In this document: piece after piece, positions 24,697 through 36,129 of the stretch | Layout: every line of letters begins with the position of its first letter | Numbering within the stretch: the stretch's first letter is position 1 | Assembly: GCA_000697355.1 (NCBI GenBank) | Contig: JNEN01001237.1 | Coordinates: forward strand, 1 to 64,000 | Source of the DNA: Syncephalastrum monosporum B8922 | Taxonomy: Eukaryota > Mucoromycota > Mucoromycetes > Mucorales > Syncephalastraceae | DNA: 64,000 nt | Direction: 5' to 3' | Notes under the pieces: model-generated | Seen by the model: the letters and a program-made list of their open reading frames with translations, nothing else | The model's database searches: none | What the model was told of the DNA's origin: nothing | Made by a program: the position numbers and the translations under genes

Positions 24697-26035
24697 TTAG
24701 CAGTTCTGCAAGTCGCGCGTGAGGTCCAGCATTCCTGTGGAGACTGTCTTGCCAAAGAATCGGAGCGGCAGCGGCGCGTTCAGGTCTTTGTAGGTCTCGA
24801 ACTGGTCCACGAGGAACTGGAGATCGGCACTGCGGATCGCACTCAGAGGCCACACAGCGTCGCTATAAAGCCTTGATGAGCGTCGTGCCCCGGGGGGTTG
24901 GTAGCGGTGGCATATCATACTTACGGGTAGCAGCACTGCAGCTCGCGTCGGGTGCTGAGGAATCGGGTGAGGTAGGCCTGCTCGCTCTCCTGATCATCGC
25001 GCACACCTGCCAGCTGCAGTAGACGCACAATGTTGAAGCCCGGCTCTGTGTACTGGTATCCATGCTGGATCACCGTATCTAATACAAGAGCGGCATGTTA
25101 TCCAATGTTCCTATTGTGTGTATTCTTTTTCTTTTTCGTTTTCATTGTTACTTGCCATAAAAGATGAGCATGCCGAGAGGGCTTGTGACACCCGCCGCCG
25201 CCGCAAACCGTGCACTGGGTCGCATATACGTCTCATAACTCCAGTCACGCTGGACCGCGTTAAAGTTCGGATCATTGCAGGCCTCTTGCTTCCACGCGTC
25301 GCAGAACGTCTCTAGCCCGGCAGTGCTTGCGCGCGCGTCGGTCTGGCAGAAGTCGACTTGACTCAGCGCATGCAGCTGGTCCATGAAGGGTGTCAACGCG
25401 TTCTCGGGCTTGCGTTCCGAGTATAGCCTCACAATTTTCTCGGCATCGTTGGTGCCCGTCTACACAACAGTGGGAGTAAATAAAGGGTCGATGTATATGA
25501 GCCATAGAGCCATGCATGCACGACACTTGACAGCGGGAGCGTACCGTAAATCCGACGTAACCACATGTGTAACCACGGCGATCGCCAATGTCGCGGCACG
25601 AACTATAGATCAACAAAACATATAAGCCTTGGCTCGCTTTCGTAGGGAGTGGGTTTCTTCCTTACGCAAAGGCAGACGACGGATTGCCGCTCTCAAACAC
25701 GTTGGTGACGAGCGTGGCCATCTCGACCAGTTTGGGGTCGAGATCACCCGGGTCAGGCATGCCATTCATATCGTAAAACAGGGATTGCTCGCCGGGAACA
25801 ACGCAAACGCGCTGCGACCTTTCATCCTGCAGATGCCATGATATGGAGAGAAGAAATTAAAAGGATGGCAAGAAGCGCGCACGTGTGCGAACGCCATGTA
25901 TCATTTTAGGCTTACCTGAAAGGCAAACTTGGAACAAATCTCTGGCCGAGGCGCAAATTCAGCTTGACAGCCATCATACGCCCATGCGGGTGCGGCCATG
26001 ACCACCGCCGCAGACAGAACAGTCGAAAAACGCAT
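24697..26035 (-). CDS. Secreted GH46 chitosanase
   Basis: Four or five exons. The N-terminus is a clean signal peptide (MRFSTVLSAAVVMAAPAWAYDG). The mature protein shows the GH46 active-site region: VTNVFESGNPSSAFACR with the catalytic Glu, and DIGDRRGYTCGYVGFTTGTND with the catalytic Asp. Further GH46 blocks are VQRDWSYETYMRPSARFAAAAG, SPLGMLIFYDTVIQHG and YLTRFLSTRREL. GH46 enzymes hydrolyse beta-1,4 links in chitosan, the deacetylated chitin that dominates Mucoromycota walls, so a role in wall remodelling or in scavenging is likely. A TATA-like box lies about 36 bp upstream of the ATG. The next gene upstream on the same strand also encodes a secreted protein. Confidence 0.9.
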
Positions 26036-26070
26036 CTTTATTTCATTGTGTATACAAGCATGTCGTCCGT

Positions 26071-26079
26071 TTATATATA
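26071..26079 (-). promoter_or_regulatory. TATA-like box of the chitosanase gene
   Basis: On the minus strand this reads TATATATAA, about 36 bases 5' of the chitosanase ATG. Position and sequence suit a core promoter element with a very short leader. No experimental support is visible in sequence. Confidence 0.4.
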
Positions 26080-26220
26080 GAAGATGGGTTTTGCTTGTTT
26101 CCAAACAGCATGCAACAGTTCCTTTTGAAATAGCTTTTTTTTATATGACTATATTATTCTTCCTCTTATGGTGTTTTTTTTGTGCTTGTTTGTCATGTCA
26201 ACAAAATGGACAAGAGCGTA

Positions 26221-28371
26221 TTAGGCGTGGACACAAACGGGCTGGACACAACAATCATTCGACGTCAGACAACAGTGGTCGCAGTCTGCGTCGCAGCTGA
26301 TATCTGCAGCCGGACAATGCACGTCCTGGCAGTCCTGCTTGCGCTTCTCCAGGTGCTGGAGAGGAACCGCGCCGTCAAAGGGTTGCCTGGATGGCGGCAG
26401 CGTGCCCAGGCCCAGGCTAGCACACACCGCGTGGCTATCAAGCGCGTTATCCGAGTCCGTTTCAGTCTTTTCCTCTTTGTCTTCCTCCCCCTCCCCCTCC
26501 CCTTCTTTGTTCTCTTTCATGTCCGTTTCTTCGTCTTTTTCTATGTTGTCTTTCGTGTCGTCTTCGTTGACAGACGCGGCTGAGAGATCATGATTGTGGT
26601 GGCGGCGCGGGCAGGTCGCTGGTTCAGCATACGGGCACGATACCTCGGGGCGGATGCAATCGTCCGGACACTCCGGAGGGCTACAAATATAGATAAGAGG
26701 AGATGCAGTTACAATGCGGCTGCCTTACCACAGATACATGATCATGGGACACGGAACTGAGGACGGTTCTATTGGGGATGCAGTGGAGTGATGGTAGTGA
26801 CCGTGCCAAAGCGAGCCCCAGAAATCGTCGTCATCGTCATCGTCTTCCTCTGATCTCGTGGCTGGTGGTGGGGGTGGCGGTGAAGGAGGCGCGATAAAGC
26901 GCTCCGTCTCAATGCACGTCGTCTCAACGATAGGCTGCGTGGGTGGGCAGGCGGGCTGGTGCTGGTATGGGCAGGCAGCATTCGTCGGATACACGCAGCT
27001 CTGGGGACACTCGTCGGGGCTACACGTGAATAGAGAGGAATGAGTTAGTTAGGATGCATGATGATGCGACTCTTCGTTCTTTGGGTGCTGTTTCTTTTTT
27101 TTTTTGTTACCAAGGAATGATGTAGTCGGCGCACAGGACAGGGTCGTCTTCTGATGTGGCAAGATCCATCGCTGCTGTAGGATTCTCTGCAGGTGTGTGT
27201 CTGTGGGGTGTCTCGCCATCACACTTGAGACTCGGGCAGCAGTCGTCTTCATGGAGGTACTGGGTCGTGCACGCGCGCCACGTGGAGTGGCGGTCATGTA
27301 GCGGCGGACAGGTCACGCCAGCACAGCGGTCCGGTTGGTTGGACGGCTCTGGCTGGTAAAACCAAGACGAGTACGGCGGTGTGGGTTCGTAGTACCAAGA
27401 TGAAGAAGGCTGGTAAAACCAATTGGATTGCGTCGTCTGCTCGACCTGTTTTGAAAAGGTCGGGATGGGGAGTCCGCCGGGGCGCGGCTGATAGACCCAA
27501 TGCGACGACAACGTTTCATGGCCCTGCGATGGCTGGTAGAACCAGTTTGTGGAATGACTTTTAGGCTTGTTTTCTTGAACCCCCTCGATAGGCATGGGCG
27601 ATGGGAGCGAGGAATGCTCATGCGCATGGGAAGGCGCACTGTGCTTGGGCTGGTAGAACCAGTTCGACGTGGGTGGTTCAGCCCAGGGCGCAGTGTCCAA
27701 CGCCTTGCGGCGTTTGAGGCTGTGGATGTACTTTTTGACCGCGTCCGTAGGGGACGAAGGCGTAGGCTTGTTCTGGCACACGGGCTCGCCCATGTGAGGG
27801 CAGCACGGGTTAGTTGCTTCTGGGTAGACACAGTCGTCTGGGCAATCGTCCGGACACGGTGTCTCGGGCGGGCAGTGGGTATCTTCACAGGTTGTGTCGC
27901 ACACAGGCCCACCAGCAAAAGGACAGCAGGCCGGCCCATTGTACTTGCACGCGTAGGGGCATTCTTCAGGACTTTTCATTTTTTTTTTTTTTTTTTTTGC
28001 AAGAAGCTTGGTTAGGATCCAAAGTGTCTGTCACACCCGTCGTTTCTCAATACCATGGGAGTGATCTGATCAAGCACATGAGTCCAAAGCAGTTGGTGGC
28101 TTGACAGGAGGGGATGCCTGCACCGGGACCCCCGCCACTGTCAGGATACACGCATGCGGAGCCGTCAGGGCAATCCGGACATGCGTACTGAGTCTGAGGA
28201 CATGTGTCTCTGCGGGTGGTGTTACCATTGACTAGACACGATTAAAGGTATGAGCCTCTATCGCACATGGATATCGTATGATCACTTTGACTGACATGTG
28301 GTAGGGAAAGCGTGGATGGCAGCCACAGCGAAGAGAAATCCTGCTGCGGTAGAGATCGTAGTAAGACGCAT
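26221..28371 (-). CDS. Secreted modular Cys-rich protein with WFYQP repeats
   Basis: Five exons give 621 residues and an exact multiple of three. Exon 1 encodes a signal peptide (MRLTTISTAAGFLFAVAAIHAFP). Exons 3, 4 and 5 start at 27971, 27019 and 26680. All begin in the same phase (TG|Y), and each opens with C-P-x-E-C-P-x-x-C (CPEECPYAC, CPDECPQSC, CPPECPDDC). Exon 3 also holds CCPFAGGPVC and CCPHMGEPVC motifs and six copies of a short [ST]xW[FVY]YQP-like motif between about 27350 and 27670. Exon 5 has a Glu/Lys-rich low-complexity block and a Cys-rich end. Donors are GTCAGT, GTATTG, GTAACA and GTAAGG; the acceptor before exon 3 follows a poly-A run and is the weakest point. I recognise no known family. 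A wall-associated or adhesive role is only a guess from secretion, cysteines and aromatic repeats. Confidence 0.6.
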
Positions 28372-28922
28372 GTGGATACCAAGGTCTGTCCTGCAGCAAG
28401 AGAACGGGAACGAGCGTTTTCAATTCAAGGAGAATAAAATAAAATACGGAAGAAAATGTTGAGAAAGAAAAAAGAAAAGCAAGGAAAAGGTGTGGATTGC
28501 ATGAGTGTCCAAGGGATAGACAATGCTTGCATTCCTCAGTCGAAGGCCAAGTGTTGTAACTGTATCCTATTGCACATGATTTCTGTGATTTTTTTTTTTT
28601 TTTTTTACCACAAATATGATTTCTGGGTGACACAGCGGGGGCCGCGGCAGGAGGTGAGAGGAAGATCCGTGCGGTCCTATTCTTTCTCTCTTTGTCCTTG
28701 CTAATTTGCGCCAATACTACAACAAGGTGAGATTACCGATCCTTTCATGTCTTCTTTTTTTTTTTTCCAACCTGAGCCATCCGACTATGCCTTGGATGGC
28801 CCATGCCTGCTTCGGCCAAGGACGGGTGTGCTTCTGTTCTTCCGCAAAAGATAGCTTTCCTATATGAACAAGAAAACGTGGTCGTTGAGTTTCGTGTCTC
28901 ATGCCAAGATAGATCGCCTTCC

Positions 28923-30002
28923 ATGCTCGCACCTGGTGCACTGAAACTCATCGCGAAGGATCTCCAAGGGCTCATCCAGAAGCCGCCAGAAGATATCCAA
29001 GTCGTCAATAATGACCAAGATCTTACAGAGATCAAGGCCTGGATTCGGGGCCCAGGTAAGAACAAAAAGGAATCATCGCTTAGGATACGCGCAAATAGTC
29101 GCTCACGCAATCAATTCGAAAATGGTGTCCACCCACTTCTTATCCTACTCTTATCTTGACCTGCCCTCTTCCTTTCTGCGGCAATCCAGACGACACACCT
29201 TATGAAAACGGATACTTCCAAGTGGAGCTCCTATTTGGCGAAGGATACCCAGAAGCACCTCCCAAAGGTAACCAGTGGCAAAGCAAACGACAAATAAAAA
29301 CAGGGATGCTTACAATGCACGATTCGATTCGACCCATACAGGTTACTTTAAAACCAAGATATTCCATCCCAACGTCGCTGCCAATGGCGAGATCTGTGTC
29401 AATACCCTCAAGAAGGACTGGAATGCTTCTCTCGGCATCGAGCGTGTCTTGCTCGTAAGCACCCATTTGTCACCATAGCTTCACTATCGTGATATCATTA
29501 TCCAACTCACGCATTTCATTAGACCATCAAATGTTTGCTGATTTTTCCCAATCCAGAATCCGCACTGAACGAGGAAGCCGGCAAATTGTTACTGGAGCAG
29601 TACGACGATTATGCCAAACGCGCCCGTCTTTTTACACAGGTTCACGCCAAATCGGGCCATGCGGAATACCATGCACTTGCCTCGCAGCGCCCTGCTCCAC
29701 AGCAAGACGAAGAAAACCCGCCTGCCAAAGCGGCGTCATCGACGACTGCCAGCACAACAGCCGATGCGAAACTCGGTACCAAGACGACCAATACATCCAC
29801 CCATGCACATACCACCAGTCCAACGACAACCACCAACGCCACCACGACCACGACCACGAATGTTTTAACGCCGTCGGCTGTGAGCAACCATGGCGCAACC
29901 ACTGTTAAGCGAAGCCACGATAAAGAAAGCGATTCTGCGCCTACTGGCAAGCGACAGCGTGCTGCACTCGCTGACAAAAAGAAACATCTCCGTCGGCTGT
30001 AG
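28923..30002 (+). CDS. UBE2S: UBE2S-type ubiquitin-conjugating enzyme E2
   Basis: Four coding exons, about 260 residues. The UBC fold is complete: [11 protein letters not shown] helix, [39 protein letters not shown], then [13 protein letters not shown] with the catalytic Cys near residue 89. It continues with [20 protein letters not shown] and [14 protein letters not shown]. The block [12 protein letters not shown] and the extreme C-terminus KKHLRRL match UBE2S, which elongates Lys11-linked chains on APC/C substrates and docks through its Leu-Arg-Arg-Leu tail. Between the fold and the tail lies a long Thr/Ala-rich low-complexity stretch. The start is uncertain: the ATG at 28923 (MLAPGALKL) gives the family N-terminus, while an in-frame ATG at 28803 would add 40 unlikely residues. 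An upstream exon ending at a GTGAGA donor near 28726 is possible. Confidence 0.88.
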
Positions 30003-30206
30003 TGAAATGCAGTGGTTTCTTCTTACTTGTCTAAATCCCCTTCTTCCCCCCTCATCCAAACTTTTCTTTTACCTTCCCTTTGTATATTCCTTGTCTCTCT
30101 CTCTCTCTCTCTTTCTTTTTTTTTCCTTTTGTCTCCTCATACGAATACAAGCTGTGTGGGTCTTGAGTTGGGTGCTGGTGCCTAACGACGACATTTGATA
30201 CAGTGT

Positions 30207-31493
30207 TTACGATGCGGATGTATTGCGCTTCAATGTCACTACATCCACATTTTCTAGTACGGTATGAACAACTGCGGCCGGGTCCAGCATTTGATCCTCT
30301 TTGCACACGACCAGTCGCTTAAAAACCAGTAAATGGAAAGAATTCATGTCAAACATCCCAATCCATATGGACATACCTTTGGGTCATTGTCGGGTAAACG
30401 ATGATTGTCGTTGGTGACACCACGTCGGGTGGCCAGCATATCCAGTAATTGCCCGACCCGGATATCCTATGATGCATGAACTTGCGTACGAGTCCGCTAA
30501 TTTTTTTTTGTATCTTACTTTACTGCAGTAAACCGGTTCTTCTTTGCCCTCCCACGCTGCATACAAGTACAGCCGCGCGGCCAATGGCACCGTGTGCAAG
30601 GGCTGACGACTTTTTGTGTGAGCGTATGCGTATACTCTTCTTTGCATGCCACTCACCTTGGCGCTCATTTTCATCTTCATTTCTTGTACTTTTTTGGACG
30701 GCTTTGGCTTTGGCTTTAGCTTGGTCGCTTTGGCTGCTGGTGGAGCAGTTTTGGCGATGGCCGGCATTGTCTTGTGGAGCTTCTCCTGCGCCGCACGCCG
30801 GCGCTCTTCTTTGGGATCTGGTTTATCCAGGCTAGGGCACTGATGATCCGATGCATGCCGGTGTCTGTAAAAAAAAGAAAAGAAAAAGCTGTAGCACACA
30901 CTGAGGACAGTCTTCGTACAAGGGCTTACAGCAAGCAAAAAGGTTGATGGCATGCAGGGCAAATGACAGGCTGGAGGGCCTTGTGTTTGAGCTCAGTGCA
31001 ATTAGGCACGGCACAGGAGGGTTTGGATGTGAAGGCAATAGGAAAGATGTAGTCCTTGCATGCCGAGGCCTGATGGCGTGATAACTAATCACATGGAATC
31101 AATCTAAGGCTTCGCTATTATGCATATACCCGACTGACTGTTTCTGTAGGCGACCATGCAAACAAACCGTTGTCACCTCGTGGAGATTGCACGAATTGCA
31201 GACATTCCTGGCACTGTCCAAGCTGGCTGTCCCGTGTCCATTCCGCACATGCATGCTGTGTTGCTAGCCGATGGTCTCGACTGATATGTAGGTATAGAGT
31301 GAGAAAAGGGACGCGTCGTAGTAACACAGTCTTATTTTACCACAGTGTCTTTTGGCATGATGGGCACACAAATGGTAAAAAGTCTTCAGCACGGTTAGCG
31401 TGAGCATGTATAAAGAAAGAGGAAAGTGTGATTGCTACCCAAGGTATGACATTCTGCCGCGGCGCAATGTTTGCCAACATCCGGTAACTCCAT
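30207..31493 (-). CDS. CUZ1: AN1-type zinc finger protein with two AN1 domains and a C-terminal ubiquitin-like region (ZFAND1/CUZ1-like)
   Basis: Seven very short exons give about 290 residues. Exon 1 starts at MELPDVGKHCAAAECHTL, and splicing restores LDFLPFVCPSCQKTLCRDHR and then HACAEW, which is AN1 finger 1 (residues about 8-45). A second AN1 follows: CAVPNCTELKHKALQPVICPAC, then FC, H, H and C (residues about 99-138). A Lys-rich linker leads to PVYCSKDIRVGQLLDMLATRRG, the start of the ubiquitin-like region of Cuz1/ZFAND1, ending near the stop at 30207. ZFAND1/Cuz1 recruits Cdc48/p97 and proteasomes to stress granules under arsenite. One intron uses a GTCAGT donor. Two AN1 fingers resemble ZFAND1 more than yeast Cuz1. 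Confidence 0.82.
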
Positions 31494-32341
31494 TCTTGTA
31501 TTTCAAGGAACGAAAAGAAGACTCGCGTATTACGACTTGTTGCCGTTACACACAGCAAATCTCTGCTCTGCTCTGCTCAACTCAATCCTCATCCCAAAAA
31601 TAGCTCCCATAGTATTCCACCACAGTATGTTTATAGAGAGTAAGTGTAATTATAGAATATAATCTGCTATTATTATCAAGCCATGGAAATTGCAGAATAA
31701 CACAACCGCGGCCTATCTTGAATATAGAGGTAGGATGAGAAGAATACTGTATGAGTGGATATAAAATATAGAGTTCATATAGAAGAGAGGCAGGGAGACA
31801 AAGATAACAAAGATGCACGCAGGTGGAGGGTGCAGTTGTGCACACTTTCACGCACACACACACATGGTATACGCGAATTGAACCCCCTTTTTCTTCTGAT
31901 GTTCCAAGTGGAAAAGTGTGCTGTTCGAACGGGAAACACCAGAGGGGAAATCACTGAAAACCCCAGAATGCAAATTCAGTCGGCGTTTTATTGTCATTAG
32001 CTGCCTGGAAGCACAAAGATATGGACATGTACATCTTGCATGCAATATCATCCTGATACGCAAGGGGTGCTTATGTATGGATGATAAGTGGACGGAATAA
32101 AGCCAAAAAGACAGATAGATAAGCAGGTAAATAAAATCGAAAGGAAAAATAGAAACAAAGAGAAGCCAATGAGTGGAAAAAAAGAAGGGAACACACTTCA
32201 CTCATATCTCTACCTTGGCAATTATCAAAGTCGAGGGTCCGCTGGTGCCGCATTTGTCGATCTTTTTTTTTTTTTTCTTAGAGTCGTTCTCTCTCAATAA
32301 TTTTTTAGCTTTTCACTTTCCTTTGACCTGCTTATGCTGAG
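31494..32341. other. Intergenic, promoter region between divergent genes
   Basis: About 850 bp between the start of the AN1 gene (minus) and the start of the TMCO4-like gene (plus). It contains CTCTG repeats near 31561-31578, a short CA run near 31851-31863, a T-rich run near 32262-32278, and no frame with recognisable content. It should hold both promoters. Confidence 0.45.
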
Positions 32342-35300
32342 ATGGAGCTCAACCGTGGTTCGTCATCATCTTCCTCTCATGATGGGCCACGAAGTTCTGG
32401 AGACCCTGCAGAGAATAGCCCACCATCACCAGTGAGCGTCATCGCCTCCTCTCACTCGCAACACTGCCCTTCGCCTCCAGCCGACGACGCTGATAGTTCA
32501 AACCATCCTCACGACCCCACCCCCACCGAAATAGACGGCGACACCACTCCACCATGCCAGCCACAGCATAACCACGACAGTAACGACACTAATAACGCTG
32601 ACGATGATGACGATGATGATGATCGGCCTATCCTCGAGACTCTCAACAGCAGAAAGAAAGACTTACAAGATCTACAGCAACAAGAACAGCAACAAGAACA
32701 GCAGCAGCAGCAGCAGCAGCAAACGCAGGAACAGGAAGAGTTGCCACGCCAGGCCGTGGCGCTCACGGAGGCGTCCTTGACGGAACAGAACAAGCGAATG
32801 AAAAAGGATGAACCGGACCACCCGCCCAACAGCATCCGAGAATGGGCAGCCACGTTGCCTGAAATCCCCGACTCGGCCCAGCAGATACCCACCGGTCCTT
32901 CACACATCTTTGAAGTCCCTGTTCAGGATGAGAAGCAGTACGACTCGCCCTCGCCCAAACCAGACGAGCCACAAATACAGGAGACCAAGGATATCTTCAC
33001 CGACACCCAAAAGATCGCTTATATCGGCCTGTGCGCCGTCACCAGCCTCGAAGTCGTCCACGACTTCCAAGGCAAAGAGTTCACGTATGCGCGCATGAGT
33101 GCCGACAATTGGCAGCGCAAACTCATGCGCATGCTCTACGCTCACATGGATATTTCCGGGGAAGGTAAACGCATTTATTAAATTTTCGCACGTTCGTGCC
33201 ACTCTGACAAAAAAGAATTCTGTACTTTTTTTTCTTTATTTTCTGCAGAAATCAAGATGATCGAATCCTTGTCCAAGCACATGATCGTCCCTACTGACCT
33301 TGTTCACCAGTTCACGGCCCAGGGCGAGACGACCACGGTCAACATGGGTGGCTTTCAAGAGGTCCGCTCCGGCAAACCTGACGAGCAAGCCACGACCGCC
33401 GAAGAGGAGGAGGGACGTTTTGTGATTGATTTACGCTGGACGGTCATGTGCGATTTGCTTCTTTTGTGCCTGTCTGCAGAAAATTACGACGCGCGCTCGC
33501 GTGTTTTCATTGCCCGCATGGCGTCCTATCTCGAGCTCGACTGGTTCCAGGTCATTGGTTTTGAAAAGCGCATCACCGAGCATCTCATGGCCAACGTCGA
33601 CACTGCTTGGGAGACGGAGACCGTGACCAGTATCGCAACGACCCAAACCACAACGACCGATATGGAAGTGTCCGTGCGCAACGACGCCGAGCGCAAGAGC
33701 CGCAATAAGCAGCGACGCAAGCGACGCTTCGTCATGATTGGTCTGGCTACGATTGGTGGTGGTCTGATTCTCGGTCTTAGCGCAGGCCTCATGGCGCCTG
33801 TGATTGCCGGTGGTCTCGGTACGCTTCTTACGACGGTCGGTGTCACAGGCACATCCGGATTCTTGGGTGGCACGGCTGGCATAGCGCTTATCACTGGCGG
33901 CGCCACCGGTATTGGCGGCAGTAAGTTTTCTTTTATTTTTCTTCTTTTAATGTTGGCAATTGTGCAATAGATACTGATCCTCTCCATAGCAATGGGTGCA
34001 CGGAGCATGAATAAGCGCATGAAAATGATCAGCACCTTTGAATTCTCGCCTGTGAGTGTCGACGAACACGTCAACTGCATCATTTCAATCTCAGGGTAGG
34101 TAGCATGCACAGGATATGAAGAAATAATGGAATTGAAAAGCCATCTAGATGGTTGCCCAAAGGAGGCGACGCGTCCCTCTCAGCCCTGCCCTTTAGCGTG
34201 CTCGACCCAATGATGGGCGACCACTTCACCTTGTTCTGGGAACCGGAAATGTTGGAGGCCCTCGGCAGCGCATTCAAAATCTTTGCCACCGAAGCCGTCG
34301 CGTTCTCGGTCCAGCAGGCGCTGACACACACCATCATGGGCGCCCTGCTCGCCGGCCTGGCCTGGCCACTCGCTCTCACCAAACTTGGCTACCTCGTCGA
34401 CAACCCCTGGAACAACGGTTTGGATCGCGCCAAGCTGGCCGGTCTGATCCTCGCCGACTCGTTGATGAACCGCAACCTTGGCGCACGCCCCGTCACCTTG
34501 GTTGGCTATTCGCTCGGCGCACGCGTGATATTTTACTGCCTCCTGGAGCTCGCGCGCGTCAATGCGTTTGGCTTGGTCGAGAACGTCGCGCTGTTTGGCA
34601 CGCCCGTGAGTGCATCCAAGCAGCAGTGGAAGGAGTGCACCACCGTGGTCTCGGGCCGGTTCATCAATGGCTACTCGCGGAGCGACTGGCTGCTTGGTTT
34701 CCTGTTCCGCGCCACGACAGGCGGCCTCGGTAATGTGGCCGGTCTGCGACCGCTTGAGCACATCGAGGGTGACCGCGTCCAAAACGTCGAGTGCACTGAT
34801 CTCGTCAAGGGCCATCTCAACTATCGCACTGCGATGCCCAAACTCCTCAAGCGGACGGGCTTCATGGTCACCTCCGAGGAGCTGCCGACCCGTGCCAAGG
34901 AGGAGGAAGAGGCGGCTGAAAAGGAGGCTGGCTTAGACCTAAGCCAGGATCTGGAGACTTTCAGACCGGCCACGATGGCCAAGGGCTCTGGCTCGTCCGT
35001 GTCGTCCTTTTCGTCTGGCAAAGCATCCATCCAATACCCCAAACAGTCACCCCAGGCGAGCCCATCCCCGCTCACGAACGAGGTCAAACCGGTCACCCAA
35101 GAGCTTGCATCGCACAAACAGGAGCTGGACAGATCAGAAAAGCAAGACCCTCCTCAAGATACCACACGCACCACGACGAGTACCGAGCGCGGCTCGTCGT
35201 CCCGGTCGCATTCTCTCTCCTCTTCTTCTTCGTCCGCCCCACCCACTACCTCCGAAGCGCATCCCCCGGCACCCACCTCCGAGCCACCGCAGCGACATAC

Positions 35301-35709
35301 CTCACCCGCAGACGATGAAATCATTGCCGATATCATTGCCAATGCAGCGGCAGTTTCAAAGTCGACGGGTACCTACAGCTCCTTGTCTTCCGGTCGCGCT
35401 TCCATCTTCCCGCCCCCTGTCAATAGCACGACGCAACGGCCCAGCTCCCTAGAACAGTCGACTTCCGAAACAACACAACAGTCCGACCGGTGTGAGCAAC
35501 GGAGGTCCACCTCGTCTTCCTCGCTTTTCTCGAAACTCAAGCCGCGTAAACAGAAAGCGGACAAGGATCAGCAAGAGCTGTACGACGCCGGCATCGAGGT
35601 CAAGGAAATCAAAAGCACACTCGGCCGGATGGTTGTCCCGGACGACGTCGTCAATCCTATGCCGACCATCACGCTCGAGAAACCGAGTTTCGCCCGCACC
35701 TACCGCTAG
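32342..35709 (+). CDS. TMCO4/Mil1-like DUF726 membrane hydrolase
   Basis: Four exons, roughly 1,050 residues. The first 170 residues are disordered, with Ser, His, poly-Asp and poly-Gln runs. The core follows: KIAYIGLCAVTSLEVVHDF, DLRWTVMCDLLLLCLSAENYDARSRVFIARMASYLELDW, a Gly-rich hydrophobic segment (MIGLATIGGGLILGLSAGLMAPVIAG) that is probably membrane-embedded, and an alpha/beta hydrolase part with PVTLVGYSLGARVIFYCLLELA. There GYSLG is the nucleophile elbow. Other family blocks are ENVALFGTPVSAS and VSGRFINGYSRSDWLLGFLFR. Yeast Mil1/YFL034W and animal TMCO4 share this layout; Mil1 has been linked to clathrin-adaptor trafficking. The C-terminal 250 residues are Ser/Pro/Thr-rich. The start at 32342 is the first in-frame ATG after the leader. 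Confidence 0.85.
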
Positions 35710-36129
35710 TCAACCCCCGCCCCTTACCTCTCCAACCTCTCCTTTTCCTGCATCTCCTCCAGAAGAAGAGGGTTTGTCTTTTTTTTTCTTACTATCTTTG
35801 AAAATAGAGAATGTTTTTGTGCTTTTTCATATTTTTTTTTTCTGTGTCCATGTCCTTAAAAGGCAACTTGCTTGGCACTTGCGCGTCAGAGGTGCTGATT
35901 TTTTTGGCTTGGCGGGATGAAAATATCAGCGCACAAACATCTGTGACAAAGAAAGAAAGAAAAAGAGAGACAGAGAGGAGAGACGTGCCCCGCCGCTTTG
36001 GAATCCCGCGCGTCTTCCCTCACTGTTTCTTCCTTTCTCTGACGCTTTCTTTTTCATTTCTTTTTTCACCTTTTTCTTCCTGGTTCTAATCCTTTTCCCG
36101 CGCCTTTCTGGTTTATTTACTCTATCACA

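Noticed and set aside
32509..32907. Cys-rich minus-strand frame with poly-Cys/Ser
   Set aside because: It is the antisense of the poly-Gln and Ser-rich part of the TMCO4-like gene and not a metallothionein or toxin.
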